NCBI GenBank assembly: GCA_028564925.1
Contig: CM053032.1
Coordinates: forward strand, 120,010,490-120,074,489
Direction of reading: 5' to 3'
Length of the DNA stretch: 64,000 bases
DNA from: Lithobates sylvaticus
Taxonomy: Eukaryota > Chordata > Amphibia > Anura > Ranidae
Shown: positions 21,995 to 33,450 of the stretch, piece after piece
Numbering within the stretch: position 1 is the first letter of the stretch
Layout: every line of letters starts with the position of its first letter
The notes under the pieces: generated by a model
What the model was told of the DNA's origin: nothing
Databases searched by the model: none
The model's input: the letters and a program-made list of their open reading frames with translations, nothing else
Position numbers and translations under genes: made by a program

Positions 21995-24900
21995 ATGTCC
22001 GAGGCCGACAGAGCTGGTTCACCCCTTGAGGCCTTATGCCAGCAGGTGACAACCCTTACCCAGGCTGTACAACGCCTCCAGGATGGATACTTTCAGATCG
22101 AGGGGCGTCTTCAGCATCTGACCTTATCCCCAAACCAAGCGGACCAGTCACCCCCGGTAGCCAGCACCTCCACTCTTCTATCAACACCTGGAGGTGCTCT
22201 CCCTGCCTATGATGTGTCCCATCCTGATCCCAGGGTCCCCACACCAGAACGTTTTTCCGGGGACCGAAGGAAATTTTGCTCTTTTAAAAACTCCTGTTTG
22301 CTTCACCTAGCCCTACAACCCAGGACCTTCCAGTTGGAATCCACTAAAGTAGGGTTCATCATCTCTCTCCTTTCTGATGACCCTCAATCCTGGGCGCACC
22401 ATTTGATGGAACAGAAAAGCCCACAATTGAATTCTGTAGAGACTTTCTTTTCCGCTATGGCAGCACTCTACGAGGACTCCCAACGCACAGGTACAGCAGA
22501 AACCACCCTGCATACCCTATCCCAGGGGAGAAGACCTGTAGAGGACTATGTAGTAGATTTCCGCAAATGGGCAGCTGATACTGACTGGAACGAATCAGCC
22601 CTAAAATATCAATTCCGTTTAGGGCTATCCGAGGTATTAAAGGATGAACTGGCTCGAGGAGAGATCCCAAGTACCTTCACAGATCTCTGCCAACTTGTCA
22701 TTAAACTTGACCGTCGACTACGAGAACGGCGAGCAGAGAGACTGCAGAGCCCTCGTCCCACCTGGACGATGCCCCGGGTCCCTCCAGCACCTTCTCCTTC
22801 TTGGAACTCTCGCTCCCCTCCTCATGGGGAACCCATGCAGCTGGGCCTGGCACGGTCCCCCCTATCTGCTGAAGAAAGGCTCCGTCGTCGTCAAGCCAAC
22901 CTCTGCCTCTACTGTGGGGGCACGGGGCACCACCTACAGAAATGCCCCATAAGACCCAGTAAGTGTCCTTCTGGGTCCCTCTCAAGTTCACACTCTGTTA
23001 AAGTGCCGCATTTTCATCTGTCTGTTCCACTCTCCCTACAGGTAGCGGGAGAGTCTTTCCAGTTGGGAGCCATCCTTGACTCTGGAGCCTGCAGTTGCTT
23101 CATGGACCTGACCCTGGCACGACACCTGAACCTCCCTTTAGCTACCAAGAAACAACCTCTTCAGATCCAGCTAGCTGATGGCTCTCCACCCTGCTCGGGA
23201 CCGGTTACCCAGGAAACCGCTCCCATCCTGACCTGCACCAAATCAGGTCATCAGGAACTCTTACGTTTTGACATTATCCATTCTCCCATGTTCCCCATCA
23301 TCCTGGGGTACCCCTGGCTACTGGCTCACAACCCTCGGATTGACTGGGTCAACAAGGAAGTGGAGTTCTCCTCCTCTTACTGCTTGCAGCACTGCCTTCC
23401 GGATCAACCCGCAGTACCTCTCACCCATCTTGCCTTGCAACCCAGTGCCAAGGACCTGCAACACGTCCCAACACCCTACCAAGACTTTATGGACATCTTC
23501 GATGAAAAAAAGGCCGAAGTTCTTCCCCCTCATCGCTCATACGATTGTCCGATTGATCTCCTACCAGGGGCTGAGATCCCCTTCGGAAGGATTTTCCCTT
23601 TGTCTGAAACTGAGCTTGAAGCCCTACGGGTATATATCGACGAGAATCTTGCCAAAGGGTTCATCCAACCATCTTCTTCGCCAGCAGGGGCTGGGATCTT
23701 CTTTGTTGAAAAAAAAGACGGTTCCCTCAGACCCTGTGTAGATTACAGGGAACTCAATAAAATTACTATCAAGAACAGGTACCCACTTCCGCTCATTCCC
23801 GAACTTTTTCAACGGCTCAGGACTGCCAAAGTGTTTACCAAGCTGAATCTTCGTGGGGCCTACAATTTAGTTAGAATACGCTCTGGGGATGAATGGAAGA
23901 CGGCTTTTAGGTCCAGATTCGGCCATTTTGAGTACCTGGTCATGCCGTTTGGACTTTGTAATGCCCCAGCTACCTTCCAGCACCTTGTCAATGACATTTT
24001 TCGTGAGTATTTGGATAACTTCCTCATTGTATATCTTGATGATATCTTGATTTTCTCCGATTCCCTAGAAGCCCATCGTCAACATGTCCGGAAAGTTCTT
24101 CTCATCCTCCGCAAACACGGGCTCTACGTCAAAGGAGAGAAATGCGAGTTCGAGACTGATACCATCCAGTTCCTGGGCTTCATCATAACCACCGGAGGAG
24201 TACTGATGGATCCCCAAAAAGTGAAGGCCATCCAGGATTGGCCTGCTCCCACGGACAAGAGGTCAGTCCAACGTTTTATCGGCTTTGCCAACTTTTATAG
24301 ACGGTTCATTCAGGGATTTTCTGCCATTGTGTCCCCAATCACCCAACAGACTAGCCAGCTAGTTAAGTTCCAGTGGACTCCGCAAGCGCAGAGCGCTTTT
24401 GAGAAGCTCAAGGAACTCTTTTCCTCTGCACCCATCTTACAGCACCCTGACCCCGAACTCCCTTACGTCCTAGAGGTGGACGCTTCAGACTCTGCTTTAG
24501 GAGCAATCCTATCGCAGAGAAGTGGCCCAAAGGCCCTCCTTCACCCAGTCGCCTTTTCCTCCCGAAAACTAAGTCCCCCTGAAAAGAATTATGATGTAGG
24601 CGACCGGGAATTACTTGCGATTAAATTCGCTCTCGAGGAATGGAGATACCTGCTTGAAGGAGCTTCCCAACCCATCCTCATCTTCACTGACCACCGCAAT
24701 TTGGAGTACCTCAGGGCTGCAAAACGCCTCAGACCCAGACAGGCCCGCTGGGCCTTGTTCTTCTCCCGATTTAATTTCCACATCACTTACCGTCCTGGCT
24801 CCAAGAATGGCAAGGCGGATGCCTTATCCCGTATGTTTCTGGACACTGAATCCTCGAAAGAACCTGCTACTATCCTGTCCGCCCACAATTTTCTCCATGC

Positions 24901-26566
24901 CATTCAGCCTGACTTAACCACAGCCCTCAAACAGGCTTCCAACCAGTTCTCTTCTCCCACATTACCTTTTCTTGAAAGGAAGCAGGATTTACTCTGGGCC
25001 CATGCCCGAATCTTTGTCCCTCCTCCTGTCAGACTCCAAGTTCTGCAGACCCTTCATGACCACAAGATGTCCGGCCATTTTGGAGTACAGAAAACAGTGG
25101 ACTTGGTAGGTCGATCTTACTGGTGGCCGGGCTGGAGAAAAGACTGTCAGGAATACGTTCTCTCTTGCAACATTTGTCAAAGGAACAAGGGGTCCAACAC
25201 TAAATCCTGGGGTCTGTTACGTCCATTATCTGTCCCGGAACGTCCATGGAAGGAGATTTCCATGGACTTCATCGTGGATTTACCCCCTTCAGATTCCTTC
25301 ACCACGATTCTGGTTGTCATTGACCGTCTCTCAAAGATGGCTCACTTCCTACCCATGAAAGGTACTCCCTCGGCTTCCGCTACTACTGACATCTTCATCA
25401 GGGAAATTATAAGGTTACACGGAGTTCCAGCTAACATCACCTCGGACCGAGGGGTACAGTTCACCTCTAGGTTCTGGAGAGATCTATGCAAATCCCTTGA
25501 AATCAGGACTTCCATGTCTTCAGCATATCACCCCCAATCCAACGGTCAAACTGAACGCACGAATCAAACCCTCGAGCAATACCTGAGGTGTTTTTGCTCG
25601 TACTCCCAAGATGACTGGTCAGGCTTACTACCCTACGCGGAGTTTGCCTACAATAATTCTTTGCATTCTGCCATTAATCAGACGCCCTTCTGGGCAAACT
25701 ACGGTTATCACCCTTCTTTTCTTCCAGATTCCATTCCAGACGTCCCTACTCCAGCTGCACAGGACCTAGTCAAAAGTATCCAAGACAACTTCACCCGGAT
25801 CCAACAGGCCATGAAGGAAGCACAGAAGGGTTATGAGGTACAATACAACCGGGGCAGGAAGGAATGTCCGCCTTTCCAGATTGGTGAGAAAGTTTGGTTA
25901 TCAACCGCTAATTTAAAACTCCCTTGTCCTTCTCGGAAATTGGGTCCCAGGTTCATCGGCCCCTTTGAGGTCAAGAGGGTGATCAACCCAGTGGCCTTTG
26001 AACTAGATCTCCCCAGTTCCTATAGGATTCACCCAGTTTTTCATGCCTCTTTGCTGAAACCCATAATTGCTAATTCTTTCCCTGATAGGCAAACGCCACT
26101 TCCTCCTCCCATCACCATCCAAGGAGAGGAAGAATTTGAGGTTGAGAAAATTCTGGATCTCCGAAGAAGAAGAGGGCAGGTCCAATATCTTGTCAAATGG
26201 AAGGGGTATCCCCCAGAAGACTGCTCCTGGGAGCCATCCGAAAACATTCATGCCCCCCGCTTAATCCGGGAATATCACCAAAGACATCCTGAAGTGGGCA
26301 TCCGGAGGCTGCCCTTAGGAGGGGGGCACTGTCAGGGAAATACCAGGTCTCTCCGCCGGGTTCCAGGGCTGCGCACGCGCGGTAGAGCGGCGCAACGAGG
26401 TTTACAGGTACGCCGGGTAACAGGTGCGCATGCGCGGGTCCGCGGCTCTCGGGTATCTGTCACAACCCAGCCAGTACGCCTCACCACTGTGCGCGGCGCT
26501 GACGGAAGACGAGTGCGCATGCGCACTCGTCCGGGTATCCCACCTGACCAGTTACCTGGCCTATAA
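21995..26566 (+). CDS. B-1 Gag-Pol polyprotein (chromovirus)
   Basis: One open frame of 1523 codons from the ATG at 21995 (MSEADRAGSPLEAL). I chose this start because it follows the primer site and matches the position of gag in element A; the frame is also open for 129 codons upstream inside the LTR. Approximate residues: gag core 80-250; CCHC knuckle CLYCGGTGHHLQKC near 304; protease DSGA near 362; RT with YLDD near 680; RNase H near 828; integrase HHCC zinc region 1020-1062 and core with SDRGVQFTSRF near 1150; chromodomain 1381-1430 (FEVEKILD, VKWKGY, SWEP; cage residues F, W, Y). The last about 79 residues are Arg-rich and encoded by the 3' LTR. No frameshift separates gag from pol, as in Tf1. 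It looks whole. Confidence 0.9.
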   Translation: MSEADRAGSPLEALCQQVTTLTQAVQRLQDGYFQIEGRLQHLTLSPNQADQSPPVASTSTLLSTPGGALPAYDVSHPDPRVPTPERFSGDRRKFCSFKNSCLLHLALQPRTFQLESTKVGFIISLLSDDPQSWAHHLMEQKSPQLNSVETFFSAMAALYEDSQRTGTAETTLHTLSQGRRPVEDYVVDFRKWAADTDWNESALKYQFRLGLSEVLKDELARGEIPSTFTDLCQLVIKLDRRLRERRAERLQSPRPTWTMPRVPPAPSPSWNSRSPPHGEPMQLGLARSPLSAEERLRRRQANLCLYCGGTGHHLQKCPIRPSKCPSGSLSSSHSVKVPHFHLSVPLSLQVAGESFQLGAILDSGACSCFMDLTLARHLNLPLATKKQPLQIQLADGSPPCSGPVTQETAPILTCTKSGHQELLRFDIIHSPMFPIILGYPWLLAHNPRIDWVNKEVEFSSSYCLQHCLPDQPAVPLTHLALQPSAKDLQHVPTPYQDFMDIFDEKKAEVLPPHRSYDCPIDLLPGAEIPFGRIFPLSETELEALRVYIDENLAKGFIQPSSSPAGAGIFFVEKKDGSLRPCVDYRELNKITIKNRYPLPLIPELFQRLRTAKVFTKLNLRGAYNLVRIRSGDEWKTAFRSRFGHFEYLVMPFGLCNAPATFQHLVNDIFREYLDNFLIVYLDDILIFSDSLEAHRQHVRKVLLILRKHGLYVKGEKCEFETDTIQFLGFIITTGGVLMDPQKVKAIQDWPAPTDKRSVQRFIGFANFYRRFIQGFSAIVSPITQQTSQLVKFQWTPQAQSAFEKLKELFSSAPILQHPDPELPYVLEVDASDSALGAILSQRSGPKALLHPVAFSSRKLSPPEKNYDVGDRELLAIKFALEEWRYLLEGASQPILIFTDHRNLEYLRAAKRLRPRQARWALFFSRFNFHITYRPGSKNGKADALSRMFLDTESSKEPATILSAHNFLHAIQPDLTTALKQASNQFSSPTLPFLERKQDLLWAHARIFVPPPVRLQVLQTLHDHKMSGHFGVQKTVDLVGRSYWWPGWRKDCQEYVLSCNICQRNKGSNTKSWGLLRPLSVPERPWKEISMDFIVDLPPSDSFTTILVVIDRLSKMAHFLPMKGTPSASATTDIFIREIIRLHGVPANITSDRGVQFTSRFWRDLCKSLEIRTSMSSAYHPQSNGQTERTNQTLEQYLRCFCSYSQDDWSGLLPYAEFAYNNSLHSAINQTPFWANYGYHPSFLPDSIPDVPTPAAQDLVKSIQDNFTRIQQAMKEAQKGYEVQYNRGRKECPPFQIGEKVWLSTANLKLPCPSRKLGPRFIGPFEVKRVINPVAFELDLPSSYRIHPVFHASLLKPIIANSFPDRQTPLPPPITIQGEEEFEVEKILDLRRRRGQVQYLVKWKGYPPEDCSWEPSENIHAPRLIREYHQRHPEVGIRRLPLGGGHCQGNTRSLRRVPGLRTRGRAAQRGLQVRRVTGAHARVRGSRVSVTTQPVRLTTVRGADGRRVRMRTRPGIPPDQLPGL

Positions 26567-27509
26567 AAGGCCTTCCCTGTCCGCTTCCAAATTGCTGGTT
26601 TGTTGTCTCTTCTGAGTCCTGTCTCCAGTCCAGTATCCTGTATCCTGTATCCTGTATCCTGTACCCTGTACCCTGCATCTACCTGACTACCAGTGCCGAC
26701 CCGGAATCCTCCTGACTACCGCTACCGCTACTACCTGTGTTTGAACCCCTGGCTTGCTTCCTGGATTCCTCTACTGCTTGATTACCTGTGCTTGACCCTC
26801 GGCCTGTCTACCGGTCCTTCCGTGAGTTACTTACCTGTGTTTGACCTCTGGCTTGCTTCCTGGATACCTCTCTGCCTGATTACCTGTGTTTGACCCTCGG
26901 CCTGCCTACTGGACTTCCTCTGAGTTACTTACCTGTGTTTGACCCTCGGCTTGCCTTTTGGACACCTCTACTGCCTGATTACCTGTGCTTGACCCCCGGC
27001 TTGCCTACTGGACATTCTCTGAGTTACTTACCTGTGTTTGACCCCTGGCTTGCCTTCTGGACACCTCTACTGCTTGATTACCTGTGCTTGACCCCCGGCT
27101 TGCCTCCTGGACACTCTCTGAGTTACTTACCTGTGTTTGACCCCCGGCTTGCCTTTGGATACTTCTACTGCCTGGTTGCCTGTGTTTGACCCTCGGCCTG
27201 CTTGCTGGACTATCTCCCGCTCAGGGTTCAGGACTTGCAGTTCTCTTATGTTCCCGAGGGTCCTCCTTCAGTATACGTGTTGGTACCTCTGCAACCTCTA
27301 CCTGATCACAACCCTGCCAGGTGTCTACTCCCAGTGCAGCTTCAGCCTCTCCTGGTCTACGACGCTACTGCACACCACCTGCTACACTCCTGCTGGCAAC
27401 CCGTGCATCTTTGAGCCCGGTGTCCTCTGTACCCACTCCAGAGGCATCGTGCGCTTAGTCGCAAGGGGAGCAGCTCTCAGCATATCGGCCCGGGTGAGTA
27501 CCTCTGACA
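26330..27509 (+). repeat. B-1 3' LTR
   Basis: 1180 bp, same ends as the 5' copy, preceded by the purine tract AGGAGGGGGG a few bases upstream. It is followed by CCCCCCCAGGACAAACC of the minisatellite. The stop codon of gag-pol lies inside it. Confidence 0.95.
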
Positions 27510-30500
27510 CCCCCCCAGGACAAACCACCCCCCTCCATTAGTACGGACTCCCCCAGGACATACCACCCCCCACATTAGTATAGACCCCCAGGACAAACCA
27601 CCCCCCTCCATTAGTATAGACCCCGACAAACCACCCCCCTCCATTAGGATAGACCCCCAACAAACTACCCCCCCTCCATTAGTATAGACCCCCGACAAAC
27701 CACCCCCTCCATTAGTATAGACCCCCCATGACAAACCCCCCTCCATTAGTATAGACCCCCCAGGACAAACCACCCCCCCCTCCATTAGTATAGACCCCCC
27801 AAGACAAACCACCCCTCCATTAGTATAGACCCCTCAGGACAATCCACCCCCCTCCATTAGTATAGACCCCCCAGGACAAACCATCCCCCCTCCATTAGTA
27901 TTGACCCCGACAAACCACCCCCCCTCCATTAGTATAGACCCCCAACAAACTACGCCCCCACATTAGTATAGACCCCCGACAAACTCCCCCTCTCCATTAG
28001 TATAGACCCCCAACAAACCACCCCCCCCTCCATTAGTATAGACCCCCCTCCATTAGTATAGACCCCCAGGACAAACCATCCCCCCTCCATTAGTATTGAC
28101 CCAGACAAACCACCCCCCCCTCCATTAGTATAGACCCCAAACAAACTACCCCCCCTCCATTAGTATAGACCCCCGACAAACTCCCCCCCTCCATTAGTAT
28201 AGACCCCCAACAAACCACCCCCATCCATTAGTATAGACCCCCATAACAAACCCCCCTCCATTAGTATAGACCCCCAGGACAAACCACCCCCCCTCCATTA
28301 GTATAGACCCCCCCCCAAGACAAACCACCCCTCCATTAGTATAGACCCCAAGGACAAACCACCCCCCCCTACATTAGTATAGACCCCCCCAGGACAAACC
28401 ACCCCCTACATTAGTATAGACCCCCAGGACAAACCACCCCCTCCATTAGTATAGACCCCGACAAACCACCCCCCTCCATTAGTATAGACCCCCACAAACT
28501 ACCCCCCCTCCATTAGTATAGACCCCCGACAACCCCCCCTCCATTAGTATAGACCCCCGACAAACCACCCCCTCCATTAGTATAGACCCCCCATGACAAA
28601 CCCCCCTCCATTAGTATAGACCCCCCAGGACAAACCACCCCCCCTCCATTAGTATAGACCCCCCAAGACAAACCACCCCTCCATTAGTATAGACCCCTCA
28701 GGACAATCCACCCCCCTCCATTAGTATAGACCCCCCAGGACAAACCATCCCCCCTCCATTAGTATTGACCCCGACAAACCACCCCCCCCTCCATTAGTAT
28801 AGACCCCCAACAAACTACCCCCCCACATTAGTATAGACCCCCGACAAACTCCCCCTCTCCATTAGTATAGACCCCCAACAAACCACCCCCCTCCATTAGT
28901 ATAGACCCCCAACAAACTACCCCCCCACATTAGTATAGACCCCCGACAAACTCCCCCTCTCCATTAGTATAGACCCCCAACAAACCACCCCCCTCCATTA
29001 CTATAGACCCCCCTCCATTAGTACAGACCCCCCGGGACAAACCACCCCCTTCCATTAGTATAGACCCCCTCAGGACAAACCACCCCCTTCCATTAGTATA
29101 GACCCCCTCAGGACAAACCACCCCCTCACATTAGTATAGACTTCCCAGGACAAACCACCCCCTCCATTAGTACAGACCACCTGGGACAAACCACCCCCTC
29201 TCCATTAGTACAGACCCCCAGGACAAAACCACCCCCCCCCTCCATTAGTACAGACCCCCCCAGGACAAACCACCCCTCAAATTAGTATAGCCCCCCTGAG
29301 ACAAACCACCCCCCTCCATTAGTACAGACCCCCAGGACAAACCACCCCCCTCCATTAGTACAGACCCACTGGGACAAACCACCCCCTCCATTAGTACAGA
29401 CCCCCCGGGACAAACCACCCCCTCCATTAGTACAGACCCCCCGGGACAAACCACCCCCTCCAGTAGTGCAGACCCTCCGGACAAACCACCCACCTCCATT
29501 AGTGCAGACCCCCCGGACAAACCACGCCCCTCCATTAGTACAGACCCCGGGACAAACCACCCCCCTCCATTAGTGCAGACCCCAGGGACAAACCACCCCC
29601 CTCCATTAGTGCAGACCCCCGGACAAACCACCCTCCTCCATTAGTGCAGACCCCGGACAAACCACCCCCTCCAGTAGTGCAGATCCCCCGGACAAACCAC
29701 CCCCCTCCATTAGTACAGACCCCCGGGACAAACCACCCCCTCCATTAGTACAGACCCCCGGGACAAACCACCCCCCTCCATTAGTGCAGACCCCTGGGAC
29801 AAACCACCCCCCTCCATTAGTGCAGACCCCCGGACAAACCACCCTCCTCCATTAGTGCAGACCCCCGGACAAACCACCCCCTCCAGTAGTGCAGATCCCC
29901 CGGACAAACCACCCCCCTCCATTAGTACAGACCCCCGGGACAAACCACCCCCTCCATTAGTACAGACCCCCGGGACAAACCACCCCCCTCCATTAGTGCA
30001 GACCCCTGGGACAAACCACCCCCCTCCATTAGTGCAGACCACCCGGACAAACCACCCCCCTCCATTAGTGCAGACCCCCCGGACAAACCACCCCCCTCCA
30101 TTAGTAGACCCCCGGGACAAACCACCCCCCTCCATTAGTACAGACCCCCAGGAAAAACCACCCCCCTTCCATTAGTATAGACCCCCTCAGGACAAACCAC
30201 CCCCTCACATTAGTATAGACACCCCAGGACAAACCACCCCCTCCATTAGTACAGACCCCCTGGGACAAACCACTCCCTCTCCATTAGTACAGACCCCCCC
30301 AGGACAAACCCCACCCCCCCTCCATTAGTACAGACCCCCCCAGGACAAACCACCCCCCCCCCCACATTAGTATAGCCCCCCTGGGACAAACCACCCCCCC
30401 TCCATTAGTATAGACCCCCCAGGACAAACCACCCCCTCCATTAGTGCAGAACCCCCGGAAAACCACCCCCCTCCATTAGTACAGACCCCCCGGGACAAAC

Positions 30501-30699
30501 CACCCCCTCCATTAGTACAGACCCCCCGGGACAAACCACCCCCCTCCAGTAGTGCAGACCCTCCGGACAAACCATCCCCCTCCATTAGTGCAGACCCCCC
30601 GGACAAACCACCCCCCTCCATTAGTACAGACCCCCGGGACAAACCACCCCCTCCATTAGTGCAGACCCCCCAGACAAACCACCCCCCTCCATTATCTAT
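27510..30699. repeat. Minisatellite block S3, including the duplication joint
   Basis: 27510-29010 is dominated by AGTATAG units of about 31-36 bp with short forms (GACCCCGACAAACC, CCCCCAACAAACTA). 29022-30699 is dominated by AGTACAG and AGTGCAG units matching one 1.67-kb block of S1 (markers AGACTTCCCAGGAC near 29141 and GACCACCCGGACAAACC near 30037). The switch at about 29010-29022 is the joint between duplication units 1 and 2. Confidence 0.95.
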
Positions 30700-31173
30700 C
30701 TATCTGTGACCCGGCCTGTCTGACTCTGCTGCCTTCTCCGTTCCTTGACCCCGGCTTGTTTGACCCTGCTTTGGACTGTGTTGTTGTTGCTGAACTTCTG
30801 GCTTGCCTCCTGACCATCCCTCTGCCTGCCGTCTCTGCTTGACTACCTTGCCTGTTGTGACCCGGCTTGCCTGACCATTCCTGCTTCCAGTGTTCCTGCA
30901 CAGGTCCTCTGCTGCTGCTGCTGTCTGCTGCTGTTCCTGCTGCCGGTCTTCCTCCTGTATCCTGTTGTCTGCCGAACCATCATCTGCAGTCCAACCATCC
31001 GGCCATCCGGCCAAGACCTGCATCCACCCAGCATCGGTCACCTGCATCCATACGGACACTCCTACCCGCTGTGTTCACGGCTCCGCTGTTCCCAATCCAG
31101 CAGGCCCTGAACCAGAGCTGTAAGAGAGGTCTCCAACCGTCAAGCCAGGCTCATCACTACCAGGTACCTAACA
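30700..31173 (+). repeat. A-2 5' LTR, partial
   Basis: Same 474-bp remainder and same TCTATCTATCTG minisatellite joint as A-1. It is followed by GTACGGACAGCCC, the primer-site region, and the gag ATG at 31189. Confidence 0.9.
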
Positions 31174-31188
31174 GTACGGACAGCCCTT

Positions 31189-32263
31189 ATGACTGAGCCT
31201 GCGGAAGGAGCCTCTGCCATGCAGGAGTTCTGCTCCCACCTGGCAGCCCTTACACAGGCGGTGAAATCCCTGCAGGAGGGATATACCAAGCTGGAAGGTC
31301 AAGTGCAACAACTTGCCAGCCCCATGGCTGCTACACCTCCTCCACCGCCAGTGCAATCTGCCTCTCAACCTACAGTGGTGATGCTCCCCCCCGAGCCAAG
31401 AGTTCCTGTCCCAGAGAGGTTCTCAGGCGACCGATCCAAGTTCCAGGCCTTCCGGGATGCGTGCCAGCTGTACTTTGCCCTGCAACCCTGGACCTTCTCC
31501 CTGGAGGCCACCAAGGTGGGATTTGTGGTGTCCCTACTACAAGGAGAACCCCAGTCCTGGGCCCACCGTCTTCTGGGTGCTAACAGCATCATGACCCAGA
31601 CTTTAGCCTCCTTCTTCCAGGCGATGGCACAGCTGTACGACGACCCTCAACGCACGGCTACAGCTGAATCCGCCCTATCCGCGCTCCAGCAAGGCCGCAG
31701 GACGGCCGAGGACTATATCACGGACTTCAGGCGCTGGAGCGCGGATACCCAATGGAACGACTCGGCCCTTAGACACCAGTTCTGCATGGGCCTCTCGGAG
31801 GGTTTGAAAGACGAACTGGCCCGTGTAGGAGTCCCAGAGGGCCTTGAGGACCTCATCACCCTCACGATTCAGCTAGACCGCCGCCTTCGGGAACGCCGAG
31901 CTGAACGCTCTGCATTACCAAACCGCCCGGCCTGGATGGTCGCAAGGGCTCCCGTTCCTGCCACTCGTTACCTACCTGCTCCCTCTGCAACCCGGATGGG
32001 ACCTGCTCCGGATGGCTCTGAACCGATGCAGATCGGTCTCCTGCGCTCTCCTTTGACGCCCGAGGAACGGGCCCGCCGCCACCAATTGAACCTGTGCCTT
32101 TACTGTGGGGGCTCCGGACATTTCGTGAACAATTGCCCTGTCAAAACACATAAGTGCTTGTCATCCGTTTCTTCTCCCTCTGCACCCTGTTCAGCCAGTA
32201 CCACTCACCTTACCCTTCCTCTGTCGTTGCAGTGCCAGGGAAGGACAATACTTACCAACGCCA
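31189..32263 (+). pseudogene. A-2 gag part, upstream of B-2
   Basis: Gag from MTEPAEGASAMQEF through the sushi-type core to the CCHC knuckle CLYCGGSGHFVNNC, then a short linker. It ends at the B-2 LTR. It differs from A-1 at about six sites in 1.08 kb by eye. Confidence 0.85.
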
Positions 32264-33436
32264 TGTCAGGGAAATACCAGGTCTCTCCGCCGGGTTCCAG
32301 GGCTGCGCACGCGCGGTAGAGCGGCGCAACGAGGTTTACAGGTACGCCGGGTAACAGGTGCGCATGCGCGGGTCCGCGGCTCTCGGGTATCTGTCACAAC
32401 CCAGCCAGTACGCCTCACCACTGTGCGCGGCGCTGACGGAAGACGAGTGCGCATGCGCACTCGTCCGGGTATCCCACCTGACCAGTTACCTGGCCTATAA
32501 AAGGCCTTCCCTGTCCGCTTCCAAATTGCTGGTTTGTTGTCTCTTCTGAGTCCTGTCTCCAGTCCAGTATCCTGTATCCTGTATCCTGTACCCTGTACCC
32601 TGCATCTACCTGACTACCAGTGCCGACCCGGAATCCTCCTGACTACCGCTACCGCTACTACCTGTGTTTGAACCCCTGGCTTGCTTCCTGGATTCCTCTA
32701 CTGCTTGATTACCTGTGCTTGACCCTCGGCCTGTCTACCGGTCCTTCCGTGAGTTACTTACCTGTGTTTGACCTCTGGCTTGCTTCCTGGATACCTCTCT
32801 GCCTGATTACCTGTGTTTGACCCTCGGCCTGCCTACTGGACTTCCTCTGAGTTACTTACCTGTGTTTGACCCTCGGCTTGCCTTTTGGACACCTCTACTG
32901 CCTGATTACCTGTGCTTGACCCCCGGCTTGCCTACTGGACATTCTCTGAGTTACTTACCTGTGTTTGACCCCTGGCTTGCCTTCTGGACACCTCTACTGC
33001 TTGATTACCTGTGCTTGACCCCCGGCTTGCCTCCTGGACATTCTCTGAGTTACTTACCTGTGTTTGACCCCCGGCTTGCCTTTGGATACTTCTACTGCCT
33101 GGTTGCCTGTGTTTGACCCTCGGCCTGCTTGCTGGACTATCTCCCGCTCAGTGTTCAGGACTTGCAGTTCTCTTATGCTCCCGAGGGTCCTCCTTCAGTA
33201 TACGTGTTGGTACCTCTGCAACCTCTACCTGATCACAACCCTGCCAGGTGTCTACTCCCAGTGCAGCTTCAGCCTCTCCTGGTCTACGACGCTACTGCAC
33301 ACCACCTGCTACACTCCTGCTGGCAACCCGTGCATCTTTGAGCCCGGTGTCCTCTGTACCCACTCCAGAGGCATCGTGCGCTTAGTCGCAAGGGGAGCAG
33401 CTCTCAGCATATCGGCCCGGGTGAGTACCTCTGACA
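32264..33436 (+). repeat. B-2 5' LTR
   Basis: Same architecture as the B-1 LTR: TATAAAA at 32496-32502, predicted RNA start GCTGGTTTGT at 32528-32537 and the primer site ACAAACCAGC at 33439-33448 just after the LTR. It has one fewer TATCCTG unit than its partner at 37786. Confidence 0.95.
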
Positions 33437-33450
33437 GTACAAACCAGCCA

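Larger units (their letters stand above)
20801..27509 (+). mobile_element. Element B-1: full-length Tf1/sushi-group chromovirus
   Basis: Two 1180-bp LTRs (TGTCAG...CTGACA ends) flank a single long gag-pol frame. The flanks give a 5-bp target duplication CCCCC: five C before plus seven C after, against seven C at the empty site near 42355. It looks whole at the level of parts and open frame. The LTRs differ at about four sites by eye (about 0.3 percent), so the insertion is young, and younger than the segmental duplication because unit 2 lacks it. Confidence 0.95.
12052..29021. repeat. Tandem segmental duplication, unit 1
   Basis: Contains minisatellite, element A-1, minisatellite, element B-1, minisatellite. 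Its order, the A junctions and rare minisatellite variants match unit 2 at 29022-43731. The extra length comes from B-1 and from one additional 1.67-kb minisatellite block. Confidence 0.8.
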
